From Snodgrassella communis (GTDB taxonomy: Bacteria > Pseudomonadota > Gammaproteobacteria > Burkholderiales > Neisseriaceae): DNA of 64,000 nucleotides. Location of the stretch: assembly GCF_914768045.1 (NCBI RefSeq), contig NZ_CAJZCD010000002.1, positions 124,001-188,000 of the forward strand, read 5' to 3'. The notes under the pieces are model-generated. The model saw only the letters and a list, made by a program, of their open reading frames with translations. It was not told the DNA's origin and made no database searches. This document shows positions 18,186-28,500 of the stretch, piece by piece (within the stretch, counting starts at the first letter, position 1; the number at the start of each line of letters is the position of its first letter). Position numbers and translations under genes: made by a program.

Positions 18186-19382
18186 TTATGAAAAGGGTTT
18201 GGCTGTTGTGCGGGTATGTTGTGCAAAGCTGGTTTTGATGAGTAGTAGTGCTGCGATAAAAATTAGTGCTGAACTTAAGAAAATTCCTTGTATGCTCTGA
18301 TGGTCATAGATGATGCCGCCTATGGCCGCAGCTAAACCGATGGCAAATTGTATGGCGGCCACAGACAGGCCACCCATTATTTCGGCTTTGTTGGCCAATG
18401 TAATGGCTATCCATGTTGACCAGCCGACAGGTAGAAAACCAAACATGAAACCCCATGCAACGATAAGTGCTGATTCGGTAGCCGGATTGTTGTGGCTGAA
18501 CAGTAATGTAACGGCCAGAATGAATAAAATGATGTGGCTGATTATCATGGCCGGTTTAAAGTGTTTATGCATTATCCATCCGGCGACAATGGTGCCGGCA
18601 AAATTGCCGCTTCCGAAAATCAGTAACAATATGGATAAGGTATTAGCTGGCAGGGCTAGGGTATGTTGCAGAAAGGGTCTTAGGTAGGTGAAGAAAATAT
18701 GATAGCCGCCATAGCTGAAGATGGTGGCCAGCATTCCGGTGGCAACCCATGGCTGTTTTAAGAGTAAGAGCATTTGTTTGAAGTTGCTATCTGCTTGTGC
18801 CGGCAGGGCGGGTAATGTGAGGAGTTGGCAGATAAATGCGGCAACACCTAGAAGTGCGGTGAGCAGGAAGATGCTTCTCCAGCCGATGATGTTGCCCAGA
18901 TAACTGGCCAATGGCAGAGAAATGATGGTGGCCACGGATACGCCGGCGTAGACAATGCTGAGTGCGCGCGAAATATCCTTTTCCGGTACCAGTTGTATGG
19001 TGACGGCGGATGCTAATGACCAGAAACTGCCGACACATAATCCCAATATGCAGCGTCCGATAAGCAGCAGTATATAGTTCGGGGCAAAGGCAATTAATGT
19101 ATTTGCTCCTATGAGCATGGCCGACATGATTAATAAAACTGTGCGTCTGTTGGTGGTTTTGGCTACGGATGAAAGGAAGAGGCTGGCTATTACGGCAAAA
19201 ATACCTACTGCGCTAACTGTTTGCCCAGCCATGCCTTCGGTGATGTTCAGAGATTTAGCTATTGGTGTAAGCAGGCTAATCGGGACAAATTCGGCGCTGA
19301 TGAGGCTGGTAACGCCCATAAATAATGAGAAAACGGCAAACCAGTGTGCTGTTGCTGGTGGCTGATGGGTTTGCTGCTGCAT
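18186..19382 (-). CDS. MFS transporter, DHA1/AraJ-like efflux family
   Basis: 398 aa with twelve predicted membrane helices. The start PPATAHWFAVFSLFMGVTSL and the loop ATTNRRTVLLIMSAMLIG match the DHA1 group of MFS exporters (AraJ, YdhP). Motif C-like glycines appear in RCILGLCVGSFWSLAS. Substrate cannot be told from sequence. First gene of a unit with the secreted hydrolase. Confidence 0.85.
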   Translation of the reverse strand: MQQQTHQPPATAHWFAVFSLFMGVTSLISAEFVPISLLTPIAKSLNITEGMAGQTVSAVGIFAVIASLFLSSVAKTTNRRTVLLIMSAMLIGANTLIAFAPNYILLLIGRCILGLCVGSFWSLASAVTIQLVPEKDISRALSIVYAGVSVATIISLPLASYLGNIIGWRSIFLLTALLGVAAFICQLLTLPALPAQADSNFKQMLLLLKQPWVATGMLATIFSYGGYHIFFTYLRPFLQHTLALPANTLSILLLIFGSGNFAGTIVAGWIMHKHFKPAMIISHIILFILAVTLLFSHNNPATESALIVAWGFMFGFLPVGWSTWIAITLANKAEIMGGLSVAAIQFAIGLAAAIGGIIYDHQSIQGIFLSSALIFIAALLLIKTSFAQHTRTTAKPFS

Positions 19383-19869
19383 TATTGCTCAATCTCCGTT
19401 ATTTGCTTTGTGCAATTGATGTGGTATTGGTTTTTTGGCAATTGTGTAGGCATTCACGCTGTTTTATTGTCTGTTTTATTCTACGATTGCTACTTTTACG
19501 CTGTTTTAAACAGTATAAGTAGCTAGAATTACTATGTAAAATACTTATATTTTATGGCTATTGATGCCTGAAAAGCATGGTTAGATAATTTTTTTATGGA
19601 TGATTTGTACTGAAATTTGCTTGGGAGAGAGGAGTAAATGCTGGCGTTAGCTGGCTAAGATAAGTTAGTGAAGGTGTGAAAGATGTTTCAATCAGTTTGT
19701 GATTGGAAGTAAGGTTAAGAATGAAAATATTGCTGTTATTTTTCTGAATATGTGTTTTTTATTGCTGGTGGCTGGAATAAGCAGGGTTTTGGGACGATAG
19801 GATGCTGAAAAAGAAAAAGCCTTGTATGAACAAGGCTTTTTGAATTGCGTTAATGTTGTGTGTGGTGCG
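19383..19869. other. Intergenic region MFS/guaA (487 bp)
   Basis: Contains the MFS promoter region and the guaA terminator (19814-19841). Plus-strand open frames of 60-65 codons at 19325-19526 show no domain or ribosome site. Nothing else seen. Confidence 0.55.
19814..19841 (-). terminator. Terminator of guaA
   Basis: Arms AAAAAGCCTTG and CAAGGCTTTTT with a 6-base loop, 29 bases past the guaA stop on the minus strand. Confidence 0.88.
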
Positions 19870-21435
19870 TTATTCCCACTCAATGGTAGCGGGTGGTTTG
19901 CCGCTGACATCGTAAACCACGCGGTTGATGCCGCGAACTTCGTTGATGATGCGGTTGGAAACGCGGCCGAGTAAGTCGTAAGGCAGGTGTGCCCAGTGGG
20001 CAGTCATGAAATCGCTGGTAATCACGGCGCGTAATGCCACTACATATTCATAGGTGCGTCCGTCGCCCATAACGCCTACGGATTTTACCGGCAGGAAAAC
20101 GGCAAATGCCTGACTGGTTTTGTCGTACCAGGATAGGCCATCTTCATCACAGGTGTTACGCAGTTCTTCGATAAAGATGTGGTCGGCACGGCGCAGTAAG
20201 TCGGCATATTCGCGTTTAACTTCGCCCAGAATACGCACGCCCAGACCGGGGCCGGGGAAGGGATGGCGATATACCATGTCTCGTGGTAGTCCCAGTGCGA
20301 CGCCTAGTTCGCGTACTTCGTCTTTGAAGAGGTCGCGCAGTGGTTCCAGTAGTTGCAGGTTTAGAGTTTCCGGCAGGCCGCCTACGTTGTGATGGCTTTT
20401 GATGGCATGTGCTTTTTTGGTTTTGGCACCGGCGCTTTCAATTACATCAGGGTAGATGGTGCCTTGTGCCAGCCATTTGGCATTTTGCCGTTTGCCGGCT
20501 TCACGCTGGAAGACTTCGACAAATTCGGCACCGATGATTTTGCGTTTGCGTTCGGGATCGGTTTCGCCGGCGAGTTTTTCGAGGAAATCGACAGAAGCAT
20601 CGACGTGAATTACGTTTACGCCAAGGTTTTTGCCGAACATGTCCATAACCATTTGCGCTTCCTGATAGCGCAACAGGCCATGATCAACGAAAACGCAGGT
20701 GAGCTGGTCACCGATGGCGCGGTGAATCAGGGCAGCGGCTACGGAAGAATCCACGCCACCGGAAAGGCCGAGGATAACTTCATCGGTGCCAACCTGTTCG
20801 CGAATTTTGGTAATGGCTTCTTCGATGTAGTTAGGCATTGTCCAGCTTGGTTTGGCCTGACAGATGTCCAGTACAAAGCGGTTGATTAATTCGCGTCCCT
20901 GTTTGGTATGGGTAACTTCGGGGTGAAACTGTACGCCATAGAAGTGTTTTTGTGGGTTTTCGATGATGGCGTAAGGACAGCTAGGGGTGTGGCCAATGCT
21001 TTTGAAGCCTGCTGGCAGTTTGCTTACTTTGTCGCCGTGGCTCATCCATACATCCAGTGTGTTGGGCTGGTTGTCGAAAATACCATTGGTAAACTGGCTG
21101 TCTTCTGTATGCACCTGAGCATAACCGAATTCGCGCTGGTCGCCACCGCTGACTTCACCACCCATGGTGTGTGCCAGCCATTGCATGCCATAGCAGATGC
21201 CAAGAATGGGGATACCCAGATTAAGGATTTCCGGATTGGCCTGATAGTCTGATTCGTATACTGAATTGGGGCCACCAGACAGGATAATGCCTTTGGGGGC
21301 GAATGCCTTGATGTCGGCAATGGGCATATCGAATGAATGTAATTCACAGTAAACATGAGCTTCACGTACGCGCCGGGCGATAAGCTGGGTTACTTGTGAA
21401 CCAAAATCGAGAATTAAAATTTTATCCTGATTCAT
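19870..21435 (-). CDS. guaA: GMP synthase (glutamine-hydrolysing)
   Basis: 521 aa. Class I glutamine amidotransferase domain with Cys81 in GICYGMQW and the His/Glu pair in [14 protein letters not shown] pyrophosphatase P-loop [17 protein letters not shown]-terminal dimerisation domain ending PPATIEWE. It aminates XMP to GMP, the last step of guanine nucleotide synthesis. Full length and apparently intact. Monocistronic; guaB is not adjacent. Confidence 0.98.
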   Translation of the reverse strand: MNQDKILILDFGSQVTQLIARRVREAHVYCELHSFDMPIADIKAFAPKGIILSGGPNSVYESDYQANPEILNLGIPILGICYGMQWLAHTMGGEVSGGDQREFGYAQVHTEDSQFTNGIFDNQPNTLDVWMSHGDKVSKLPAGFKSIGHTPSCPYAIIENPQKHFYGVQFHPEVTHTKQGRELINRFVLDICQAKPSWTMPNYIEEAITKIREQVGTDEVILGLSGGVDSSVAAALIHRAIGDQLTCVFVDHGLLRYQEAQMVMDMFGKNLGVNVIHVDASVDFLEKLAGETDPERKRKIIGAEFVEVFQREAGKRQNAKWLAQGTIYPDVIESAGAKTKKAHAIKSHHNVGGLPETLNLQLLEPLRDLFKDEVRELGVALGLPRDMVYRHPFPGPGLGVRILGEVKREYADLLRRADHIFIEELRNTCDEDGLSWYDKTSQAFAVFLPVKSVGVMGDGRTYEYVVALRAVITSDFMTAHWAHLPYDLLGRVSNRIINEVRGINRVVYDVSGKPPATIEWE

Positions 21436-22236
21436 GCTAGGCTCTTGACAGGTGTTTGAGTATGAAGCGAGTTATTTTAACACTTTTCTGCTTTTATTTC
21501 TGCAAGTGCTCTGTATGTGGAAGATTAGTATTGTGAAGAATAGGTTGTCTGGCTGGCTAATATGATTTATGTGTTTATTTTATAGATGCTGTTATTCGGT
21601 TTTGCTGTTTTGTGAGTTGAATACTATTATGGCTTTTATCAGTTTCTCTTTTCGGTTTTGTGCCAGAGATTTCAGAATGTTGATAAACTGGCTATGATGG
21701 TTGTAACATTTTGTATCAAATATTTTTTTTCAAAATTGATAGAGGGGTGAGCTTTTGGGTTTATGATGGGGTTGGTGGTAAAGTTTGTGCTGAACTCAAT
21801 GGCTATGGTGTTGCGATACCTGTTGTGAATTTTTTGAATATAGGTAACTGATTCTAGATAGCAGATATTTATTTTGGTGTTTCTACGTAAATAGCCTTGG
21901 GCGTGAAATGAATTGGTTTGATGCTGCGCCGTTTGTTTTTATATAGTTTAAGGATATGATGGTACCTATTGCTGCTAATAAAAAATTACTACGCTGCAAT
22001 CACTATCATTGATTGGGATTGGTAGTCTGCAAAGTAGGGATGTTAAGGCACTCTCGCTGGCAAAAACGGATAATTTTTTGCATATGCTTTAGAATTGCAT
22101 TGCTATTTCTGTATGATTTTTAAGTTTTTTGGTTGATAGCTTATGCTTTTGCTGGATGTTATTTTTTCAATTAAAGTCTCGCTATTAGTTGTTGAAGAGG
22201 AAATATTTCTCTAGTGCATTGCTAATGAAGCCGGAT
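21436..22236. other. Long intergenic region upstream of guaA (801 bp)
   Basis: Contains the guaA upstream region; a possible -10 hexamer TAAAAT reads on the minus strand at 21474-21479. A start-less plus-strand frame ends at 21851 (with WVYDGVGGKVCAELNGYG) and could be a remnant. Otherwise low-complexity, T-rich sequence with no RNA gene or repeat recognised. Confidence 0.5.
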
Positions 22237-22491
22237 TTATCGGCATTTACGCGGACTTTCGCCCTTTAGTTCTTGGTTGGTGTGAAGATCGTAAATACGA
22301 ATAGTGGCTTTGGGAAAGGATGCACATAGGGAATTTTTAACGGTGTAGATGCCTGTGCCATGTGCCAGCAATTTCATTTTAGGTAATAAATCTTTACCAT
22401 TTTCATCCTGAGCAATGAGACGGTAATCTCCGTTGACTGTTATGCAGCCGTTTAATATTAGCAGTCCTAAAAGAAAAGCAGTTTTTTTCAT
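22237..22491 (-). CDS. Small putative lipoprotein
   Basis: 84 aa with a type II signal peptide: MKKTAFLLGLLILNGC, lipobox LNGC, so Cys16 would be acylated after cleavage. The mature part is about 69 residues, with two further cysteines near the C-terminus (SLCASFP and PRKCR) that could form a disulfide. A purine-rich AGAGAAAT precedes the ATG. No family recognised. Confidence 0.65.
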   Translation of the reverse strand: MKKTAFLLGLLILNGCITVNGDYRLIAQDENGKDLLPKMKLLAHGTGIYTVKNSLCASFPKATIRIYDLHTNQELKGESPRKCR

Positions 22492-22687
22492 CGCTAATTT
22501 CTCTTTTTTGTTTTTGAAAACAATGGTTATGTTGTACTTTTAAGTTTTATGTGTAATATATTTTAACAGGTTTTGTGTAGTTATATATTGAAAAGATGTA
22601 CTTTTTAATTTTGTTTTGAGTTGGGTATGTTTTCTATGTGGCTGTTATTTTATGCATAGGTGGATTAACAGGTATCTGAATTCTATT

Positions 22688-22723
22688 AAAAAAGGAAATT
22701 GAAAAACATCAATTTCCCTTTTT
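22688..22723 (-). terminator. Terminator of smpB
   Basis: Arms AAAAAAGGAAATTG and CAATTTCCCTTTTT (one bulged base) around a short A-rich loop, 24 bases past the smpB stop, with a T-rich tail on the minus strand. Confidence 0.75.
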
Positions 22724-22746
22724 AATATTTTTTGATTTGGCATGAG

Positions 22747-23193
22747 TTAGCGAGCCTGTTTCATTAGCCGTTGTTTTTCGCGGTTCCAGTCTTTTTCTTT
22801 GCTGCTCTGGCGTTTGTCGTGCTGTTTTTTCCCTTTGGCTAAGCCCATGTCGATTTTGACGTAGCCATGGCTGTAATGCATGTTGACGGGAACGAGGGTA
22901 TAGCCACTGCGTTCTACTTTACCAATCAGTTTGTTGATTTCGGACTGTTTCAGTAGAAGTTTCCGCTGACGTACTGGATCAGGTTTAACGTGATTGGAAG
23001 CGGTGGGTAATGCGGTGATGTGGCTGCCAACTAGGTAGAAAGCACCTTTTTTCCACTGGATATAGCTTTCTTTGATTTGCACCCGGCCAGCACGAATGGC
23101 TTTGACTTCCCAGCCTTCCAGCACGATGCCGGCTTCTATCTGTTCTTCTATAAAGTAATCGTGAAAGGCTTTTTTATTGTTGATGATGCTCAT
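22747..23193 (-). CDS. smpB: SsrA-binding protein SmpB
   Basis: 148 aa. Typical segments [38 protein letters not shown] and the basic C-terminal tail ([25 protein letters not shown]). SmpB binds tmRNA and delivers it to stalled ribosomes for trans-translation. tmRNA itself was not found in the window. Stand-alone gene with its own terminator. Confidence 0.97.
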   Translation of the reverse strand: MSIINNKKAFHDYFIEEQIEAGIVLEGWEVKAIRAGRVQIKESYIQWKKGAFYLVGSHITALPTASNHVKPDPVRQRKLLLKQSEINKLIGKVERSGYTLVPVNMHYSHGYVKIDMGLAKGKKQHDKRQSSKEKDWNREKQRLMKQAR

Positions 23194-23283
23194 ATTAGTT
23201 TTCTGCTACGCTGTATTTTTGTGTCTATTTTAGCAGAAAGAATGGGTAATGGAGACAGATTACGGTTGAATGTGGCGAATAAA

Positions 23284-23309
23284 TAAAAAACCGATTGGAT
23301 TAATCGGTT
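23284..23309 (-). terminator. Terminator of the MHS transporter gene
   Basis: AAACCGATT/AATCGGTTT arms with a 5-base loop; the minus strand continues into TTTTTTATTT. Twelve bases after the stop. Confidence 0.8.
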
Positions 23310-23320
23310 TCTTATTTGCT

Positions 23321-24661
23321 TCAGTTGTCAATTTCCTGACGGTGGGTTTCAGGCAATAGCAGGACGGCTAGCATGCTGAGCACGCAGGAGGCGATCAAAA
23401 ACCAGCCAACGTACACGGTGCCTTGTAAGCTGTATTCTTTAACTAGCCATGCGGCGGTAAAGGGTGTGAGTGAACCGCCCAAGATGCCGCCAAAGCTGAA
23501 TGATATGGCCGCACCGGTATAACGTACGTTGGTAGGAAATATTTCCGGTAAATACGCTGCCAGTGGTGTCCATAGAATGCCCATAACGAATAAAGAAAAG
23601 GACAGAAAGATGGCTGCGACAGTTGTGCTGTTACAATTGATTAAATCACCGTAGAAATAACCGATTGTGACGGTTAGGATGCCACCAATTAAAAATATTG
23701 GACGGCGACCGATTTTATCGGAAAGCCATGCTGAGACAGGCGAGCCTAAAGCCATAAATACTATGGCACCCATCAGGATGAATAGGTAATCAATTTTGTT
23801 AAACAATGGTGCGCTTTGCCATGGATGCTGTGTGGTGGCATATTGCAGGGAAAATACTGTAGACAGAAAAAACAGGGTAAAGCATGACATGGCCGCCAGT
23901 GAACCAAGGATAAGCTGTTTGTAATGCTTACGGACGGTATCAGCCAGTGGCACTTTTACTGCATTCTGTTTGGCAACCATGCTGCGAAAGGCATTGCTTT
24001 CAATGATGGACATGCGTACATACATGCCGAGGCCAACTAGTACTATGCTCAGCAGAAAGGGAATACGCCAGCCCCAAGCCATCATTTGTTCGTTGCTCAG
24101 GCTTTTAGACAGGATAATAAATATCAGGCTCGCGGTAATAAAGCCGATAGGAGGTCCGATTTGTGGAAACATGGCGAAGAGGGCGCGTTTGCCTTTGGGT
24201 GCATTTTCGGTAGCCAGTAAGGCGGCACCACCCCATTCGCCACCCAACCCAAGTCCCTGACAGAAGCGCAGGATGCATAAACAGACTGGTGCAAAGATAC
24301 CAGCTTGTTGGTAGGTTGGCAGAAAGCCAATCAGGGTAGTGCTGATACCCATTATCAGTAAGGATGCAATCAGGGTGGTTTTGCGGCCGACTTTATCGCC
24401 AAAATGGCCGAATAGTGCTGCTCCAATGGGGCGGGCGATAAAGGCGATGCCGAAGGTCAGAAATGAGTGCATGACGGCAAGTGCCGGATCCTTGTTTGTA
24501 AAAAACAGGGTATCCAGTACCAGTGCAGCGGCCAAGCCGTATATATAGAAGTCGTAAAATTCTACGGCTGTACCCACCAAGCTGGCAACGGCAACTTTAG
24601 TAGGGGAATTTTGGGTGATTTGAGGTGCAGATTCGGACTGCGATGCGGGTGTGTTTGTCAT
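23321..24661 (-). CDS. MFS transporter, metabolite:H+ symporter (MHS) family
   Basis: 446 aa, twelve membrane helices. N-terminal signature VGTAVEFYDFYIYGLAAAL and loop GHFGDKVGRKTTLI are diagnostic of the MHS/ProP/ShiA/KgtP group; LGLGGEWGGAALLATENAP is motif C-like. Substrate is probably an organic acid or zwitterion but cannot be assigned. ATG 24661 (MTNTPASQSES) is chosen over 24733, which would add 24 unconserved residues and read through the ilvC terminator. Downstream of ilvC, separated by that terminator. Confidence 0.88.
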   Translation of the reverse strand: MTNTPASQSESAPQITQNSPTKVAVASLVGTAVEFYDFYIYGLAAALVLDTLFFTNKDPALAVMHSFLTFGIAFIARPIGAALFGHFGDKVGRKTTLIASLLIMGISTTLIGFLPTYQQAGIFAPVCLCILRFCQGLGLGGEWGGAALLATENAPKGKRALFAMFPQIGPPIGFITASLIFIILSKSLSNEQMMAWGWRIPFLLSIVLVGLGMYVRMSIIESNAFRSMVAKQNAVKVPLADTVRKHYKQLILGSLAAMSCFTLFFLSTVFSLQYATTQHPWQSAPLFNKIDYLFILMGAIVFMALGSPVSAWLSDKIGRRPIFLIGGILTVTIGYFYGDLINCNSTTVAAIFLSFSLFVMGILWTPLAAYLPEIFPTNVRYTGAAISFSFGGILGGSLTPFTAAWLVKEYSLQGTVYVGWFLIASCVLSMLAVLLLPETHRQEIDN

Positions 24662-24683
24662 AATTATTTTGAGTTCGTGGTTG

Positions 24684-24720
24684 AAAAAGCTTGTATATGA
24701 AGTTGCATACACAAGCTTTT
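24684..24720 (-). terminator. Terminator of ilvC
   Basis: Arms AAAAGCTTGTATATG and the near-complement GCATACACAAGCTTTT; the minus strand then reads TTTTTCAA. It lies 28 bases after the ilvC stop and before the MHS transporter start. Confidence 0.75.
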
Positions 24721-24748
24721 CTGGTACAAGCAAACTTAGGTAGTTAAA

Positions 24749-25780
<1,032 letters not shown>

Positions 25781-25849
25781 TTAATACTTTGATTTTAAAA
25801 TCAGGTTTTTGGTATGGCGTGAAGCCAGTTATGTTGTCAGAATGTCTGA

Positions 25850-26341
25850 TTAAATACGCAACATGCGCTCACCACGGCCTATGCCGGCGGCTCCAGTGCG
25901 GACGGTTTCCAGAATCAGTGTTTTACCTACGGTATCCAGAAATGCGTCGAGTTTGTTACTGGTGCCGGTGATTTCTACGGTGTAGGTTTTATCGGTAACA
26001 TCGATAATATGACCGCGGAAAATATCAACCAGACGCAATATTTCATCGCGATCTTTGCCGGTGGCACGCAGTTTAACGAGCATTAATTCGCGTTCGACGT
26101 ATTGGCTGTCATTGAGGTCGATTACTTTGATAACTTCAATCAGTTTGTTCAGCTGTTTGGTTATCTGTTCCATGACTAGATCGCTACCGCTGGTAACGAT
26201 TGTCATACGTGAAAGGGTTTTGTCTTCTGTGGGTGATACAGACAGTGAATCGATGTTGTAGGCTCGAGCTGAAAATAGCCCTACGATACGACTCATGGCT
26301 CCGGATTGATTTTCCATCAGAATAGATAAAATGTGTCTCAT
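25850..26341 (-). CDS. ilvN: Acetolactate synthase small (regulatory) subunit
   Basis: 163 aa. N-terminal ACT domain (LSILMENQSGAMSRIVGLFS, AYNIDSLSVSPTED), the site of valine feedback in this family, and a C-terminal ALS_ss_C domain. Length matches IlvH/IlvN of the AHAS III type. The ATG overlaps the ilvB stop by four bases, giving coupled synthesis of the two subunits. Confidence 0.97.
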   Translation of the reverse strand: MRHILSILMENQSGAMSRIVGLFSARAYNIDSLSVSPTEDKTLSRMTIVTSGSDLVMEQITKQLNKLIEVIKVIDLNDSQYVERELMLVKLRATGKDRDEILRLVDIFRGHIIDVTDKTYTVEITGTSNKLDAFLDTVGKTLILETVRTGAAGIGRGERMLRI

Positions 26342-28110
26342 GATGCACTCCGGCTATTCTGTTCACGGTCGCTGCCAGCGGCAGCTTGGGTTGTATTCAT
26401 ATGTGGTGGTAAAACCATTTCATCCAGACCTTTGCCATTGCCAACCATTGGATAGACATTCTGGGTACGATCGGTAATGAAATCCATAAATACTAGCCGG
26501 TCTTTGAGGGCAATGGCTTCTTTGAGGGCACTTTCTATATCGGCTGTTTTTTCAACTCGAATGCCTACGTGGCCATAGGCTTCTGCCAGTTTGACGAAGT
26601 CGGGCAGTGAATCCATATAGGTTTCGGAGTAGCGGTTGTCGTAGTACAACTCCTGCCACTGGCGAACCATGCCGAGAAAGCCGTTATTCAGGTTGATTAT
26701 TTTGATGGGCAGGCGATACTGATAACAGGTAGACAGTTCCTGTATGTTCATTTGGATGGAACCTTCACCGGTAATGCAGAATACGTCTTCCTCTGGTCTG
26801 GCTAATTTGGCACCCATGGCATAGGGCAAACCGACGCCCATTGTGCCTAGTCCGCCAGAGTTGAGCCATTGGCGAGGCCGCTGAAAGGGGTAATACTGTG
26901 CAGTAAACATCTGGTGCTGGCCGACATCGGAGGTAATGAGGGCATTATTGTTGGTAATTTTGGCCAGTGCCTGTATTACTTGCTGTGGCTTGATGTATTC
27001 GTCGGTGTTTTCAAACCACAAGCTGTTATGGCTGCGCCAGTTTTCAATGGTTTTCCACCATCTTTCCAGTGCGTTGCTGTTGAAAGCCAGATTTTGCTTC
27101 TGCCACAGGGCGAGTAAATCAGCAAGGACGTTTTTTACATCTCCAACAATCGGCACGTCTACTTTCACGCGTTTGGCAATGCTGGACGGGTCAATATCGA
27201 TATGGATGATTTTTTTGCCATCATCGGTAAATTTATCTGCTACAGAGATAACGCGGTCGTCAAAGCGTGCGCCCACGGCCAGTACGACATCTGCATTTTG
27301 TAAGGCCAGATTGCCTTCGTAGCAGCCATGCATACCTACCATACCCAGAAACTGACGATTAGTGCTGGGGAATGCGCCCAGTCCCATCAGGGTGGATACA
27401 CAGGGGATGCCGGTAGACTGGATTAAATCGGTGAGGATATTGCTGGCGTTACCCAGTACTACACCGCCGCCAAACAGGATAATCGGGCGTTTTGCCGCAG
27501 CCATTACCTGTGCTGCTTTTTTAATCTGGCCAGTATGTCCGTGGATAACCGGCTGATAGGAGCGGATGTTGATGTCATCCTGCGGATAGCTGAATTTTGC
27601 CATTGCTTGAGTAACATCTTTGGGTACATCGATAACCACTACTCCGGGTCTTCCGGTACGGGCTAGCTGGAATGCTTTTTTTACGGTCTCGGCCAGTTCG
27701 CTGATGTGTGTTACCAGAAAATTATGTTTAACGCACGGGCGGGAAATGCCAACGGTATCTACTTCCTGAAAGGCATCGGAACCTATGGCCGGTGTGCCAA
27801 CCTGACCGGAAATGACTACGAGGGGCACTGAATCGGAGTTGGCGGTGGCAATGCCGGTAATGGCATTGGTGGCGCCCGGGCCGGAAGTAACCAGTGCTAC
27901 ACCGATTTTTTCACCATTGCTGGCACGTGAATAGGCATCGGCAGCGTGTACTGCGGCCTGTTCGTGTCTGACAAGTATGTGGCGAAATTTTTTTAATTGA
28001 AAAATGGCGTCGTAAATTTCGAGAACTGCTCCGCCGGGATAACCGAAAACATATTCTACATTTTCGGCCTTGAGACTCTGCACGAGTATTTGTGCACCTG
28101 AAAGTTGCAT
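26338..28110 (-). CDS. ilvB: Acetolactate synthase large (catalytic) subunit
   Basis: 590 aa TPP/FAD enzyme. TPP glutamate region YVFGYPGGAVLEIYD, VRHEQAAVHAADAYSRA, FAD-binding middle domain (GMVGMHGCYEGNLAL), and the TPP pyrophosphate motif GEGSIQMN ending in LNN. The motif has Glu in place of the usual Asp (GDG). It condenses pyruvate with pyruvate or 2-oxobutyrate, the first step of branched-chain amino acid synthesis. ilvBN and ilvC are on one strand in pathway order. No classical Leu/Ile/Val-rich leader peptide with ATG was seen upstream. Confidence 0.97.
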   Translation of the reverse strand: MQLSGAQILVQSLKAENVEYVFGYPGGAVLEIYDAIFQLKKFRHILVRHEQAAVHAADAYSRASNGEKIGVALVTSGPGATNAITGIATANSDSVPLVVISGQVGTPAIGSDAFQEVDTVGISRPCVKHNFLVTHISELAETVKKAFQLARTGRPGVVVIDVPKDVTQAMAKFSYPQDDINIRSYQPVIHGHTGQIKKAAQVMAAAKRPIILFGGGVVLGNASNILTDLIQSTGIPCVSTLMGLGAFPSTNRQFLGMVGMHGCYEGNLALQNADVVLAVGARFDDRVISVADKFTDDGKKIIHIDIDPSSIAKRVKVDVPIVGDVKNVLADLLALWQKQNLAFNSNALERWWKTIENWRSHNSLWFENTDEYIKPQQVIQALAKITNNNALITSDVGQHQMFTAQYYPFQRPRQWLNSGGLGTMGVGLPYAMGAKLARPEEDVFCITGEGSIQMNIQELSTCYQYRLPIKIINLNNGFLGMVRQWQELYYDNRYSETYMDSLPDFVKLAEAYGHVGIRVEKTADIESALKEAIALKDRLVFMDFITDRTQNVYPMVGNGKGLDEMVLPPHMNTTQAAAGSDREQNSRSAS

Positions 28111-28286
28111 ATCAACCTCTTATGTTCTAGTAGTCCGACTGACACGTTACCAATGCATCTTCATCCGGTAAGATTTAATAAATGTAAACAGCGATTTAAG
28201 GTACGCGAATGCACTTATTGTGATGAACTCTTGGTTCTGTGTCCGGTAGTCGGATTAGCAAGTTTGGGTTAGCTAAATGAGTCTTT

Positions 28287-28315
28287 ACAATAAAGCAGGT
28301 ATAGATGTTAAGCAA
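28287..28315 (-). promoter_or_regulatory. Possible ilvB promoter
   Basis: On the minus strand TTGCTT (28315-28310), a 17-bp spacer and TATTGT (28292-28287). It would give a 5' leader of about 170 bases. Consensus match only; other AT-rich pairs nearby could serve. Confidence 0.35.
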
Positions 28316-28401
28316 GTGCTAATTTCAGAAAAAATGTTACTTTTATACTTGCTTTGATTTATTTTATGCTCTTTTTTTTCGTATTTGGGAAATAAAATGC
28401 T

Positions 28402-28449
28402 AAATTTAGACAAATTTTGATGCTTTTCTGTGCTTATTTGTCTAAATTT
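28402..28449 (-). terminator. AT-rich inverted repeat, possible terminator of the DAHP-synthase-like gene
   Basis: Perfect 14-bp arms (AAATTTAGACAAAT and its complement) separated by 20 bases. It begins 51 bases after the upstream gene's stop on the minus strand. AT-rich stem, so a protein-binding dyad is an alternative. Confidence 0.45.
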
Positions 28450-28500
28450 GAATAAATTATATGTTTTTGATAATTATAGGATTTTAGACTTATTGTCCAG

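Larger units (their letters stand above)
28111..28500. other. Intergenic/leader region of ilvB (390 bp)
   Basis: Holds the possible promoter, an inverted pairing between 28131-28140 and 28248-28257 (9 of 10 bases; the downstream arm is 20 bases before the ilvB start), a five-codon ATG mini-ORF, and the inverted repeat 28402-28449. No gene. Confidence 0.5.

Noticed and set aside
20389-20889. 166-codon plus-strand frame inside guaA
   Set aside because: Antisense shadow of a highly conserved gene; composition reflects the guaA codons.
21741-21851. Short protein-like frame upstream of guaA
   Set aside because: Only about 35 codons from a weak GTG; no homologue recognised and no ribosome site.
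22747-23193. tmRNA gene expected near smpB
   Set aside because: No Ala-tRNA-like ends or tag ORF were recognised on either side of smpB.
28197-28320. Ile/Leu-rich leader peptide upstream of ilvB
   Set aside because: The frame has no ATG or ribosome site and would begin inside the proposed promoter.
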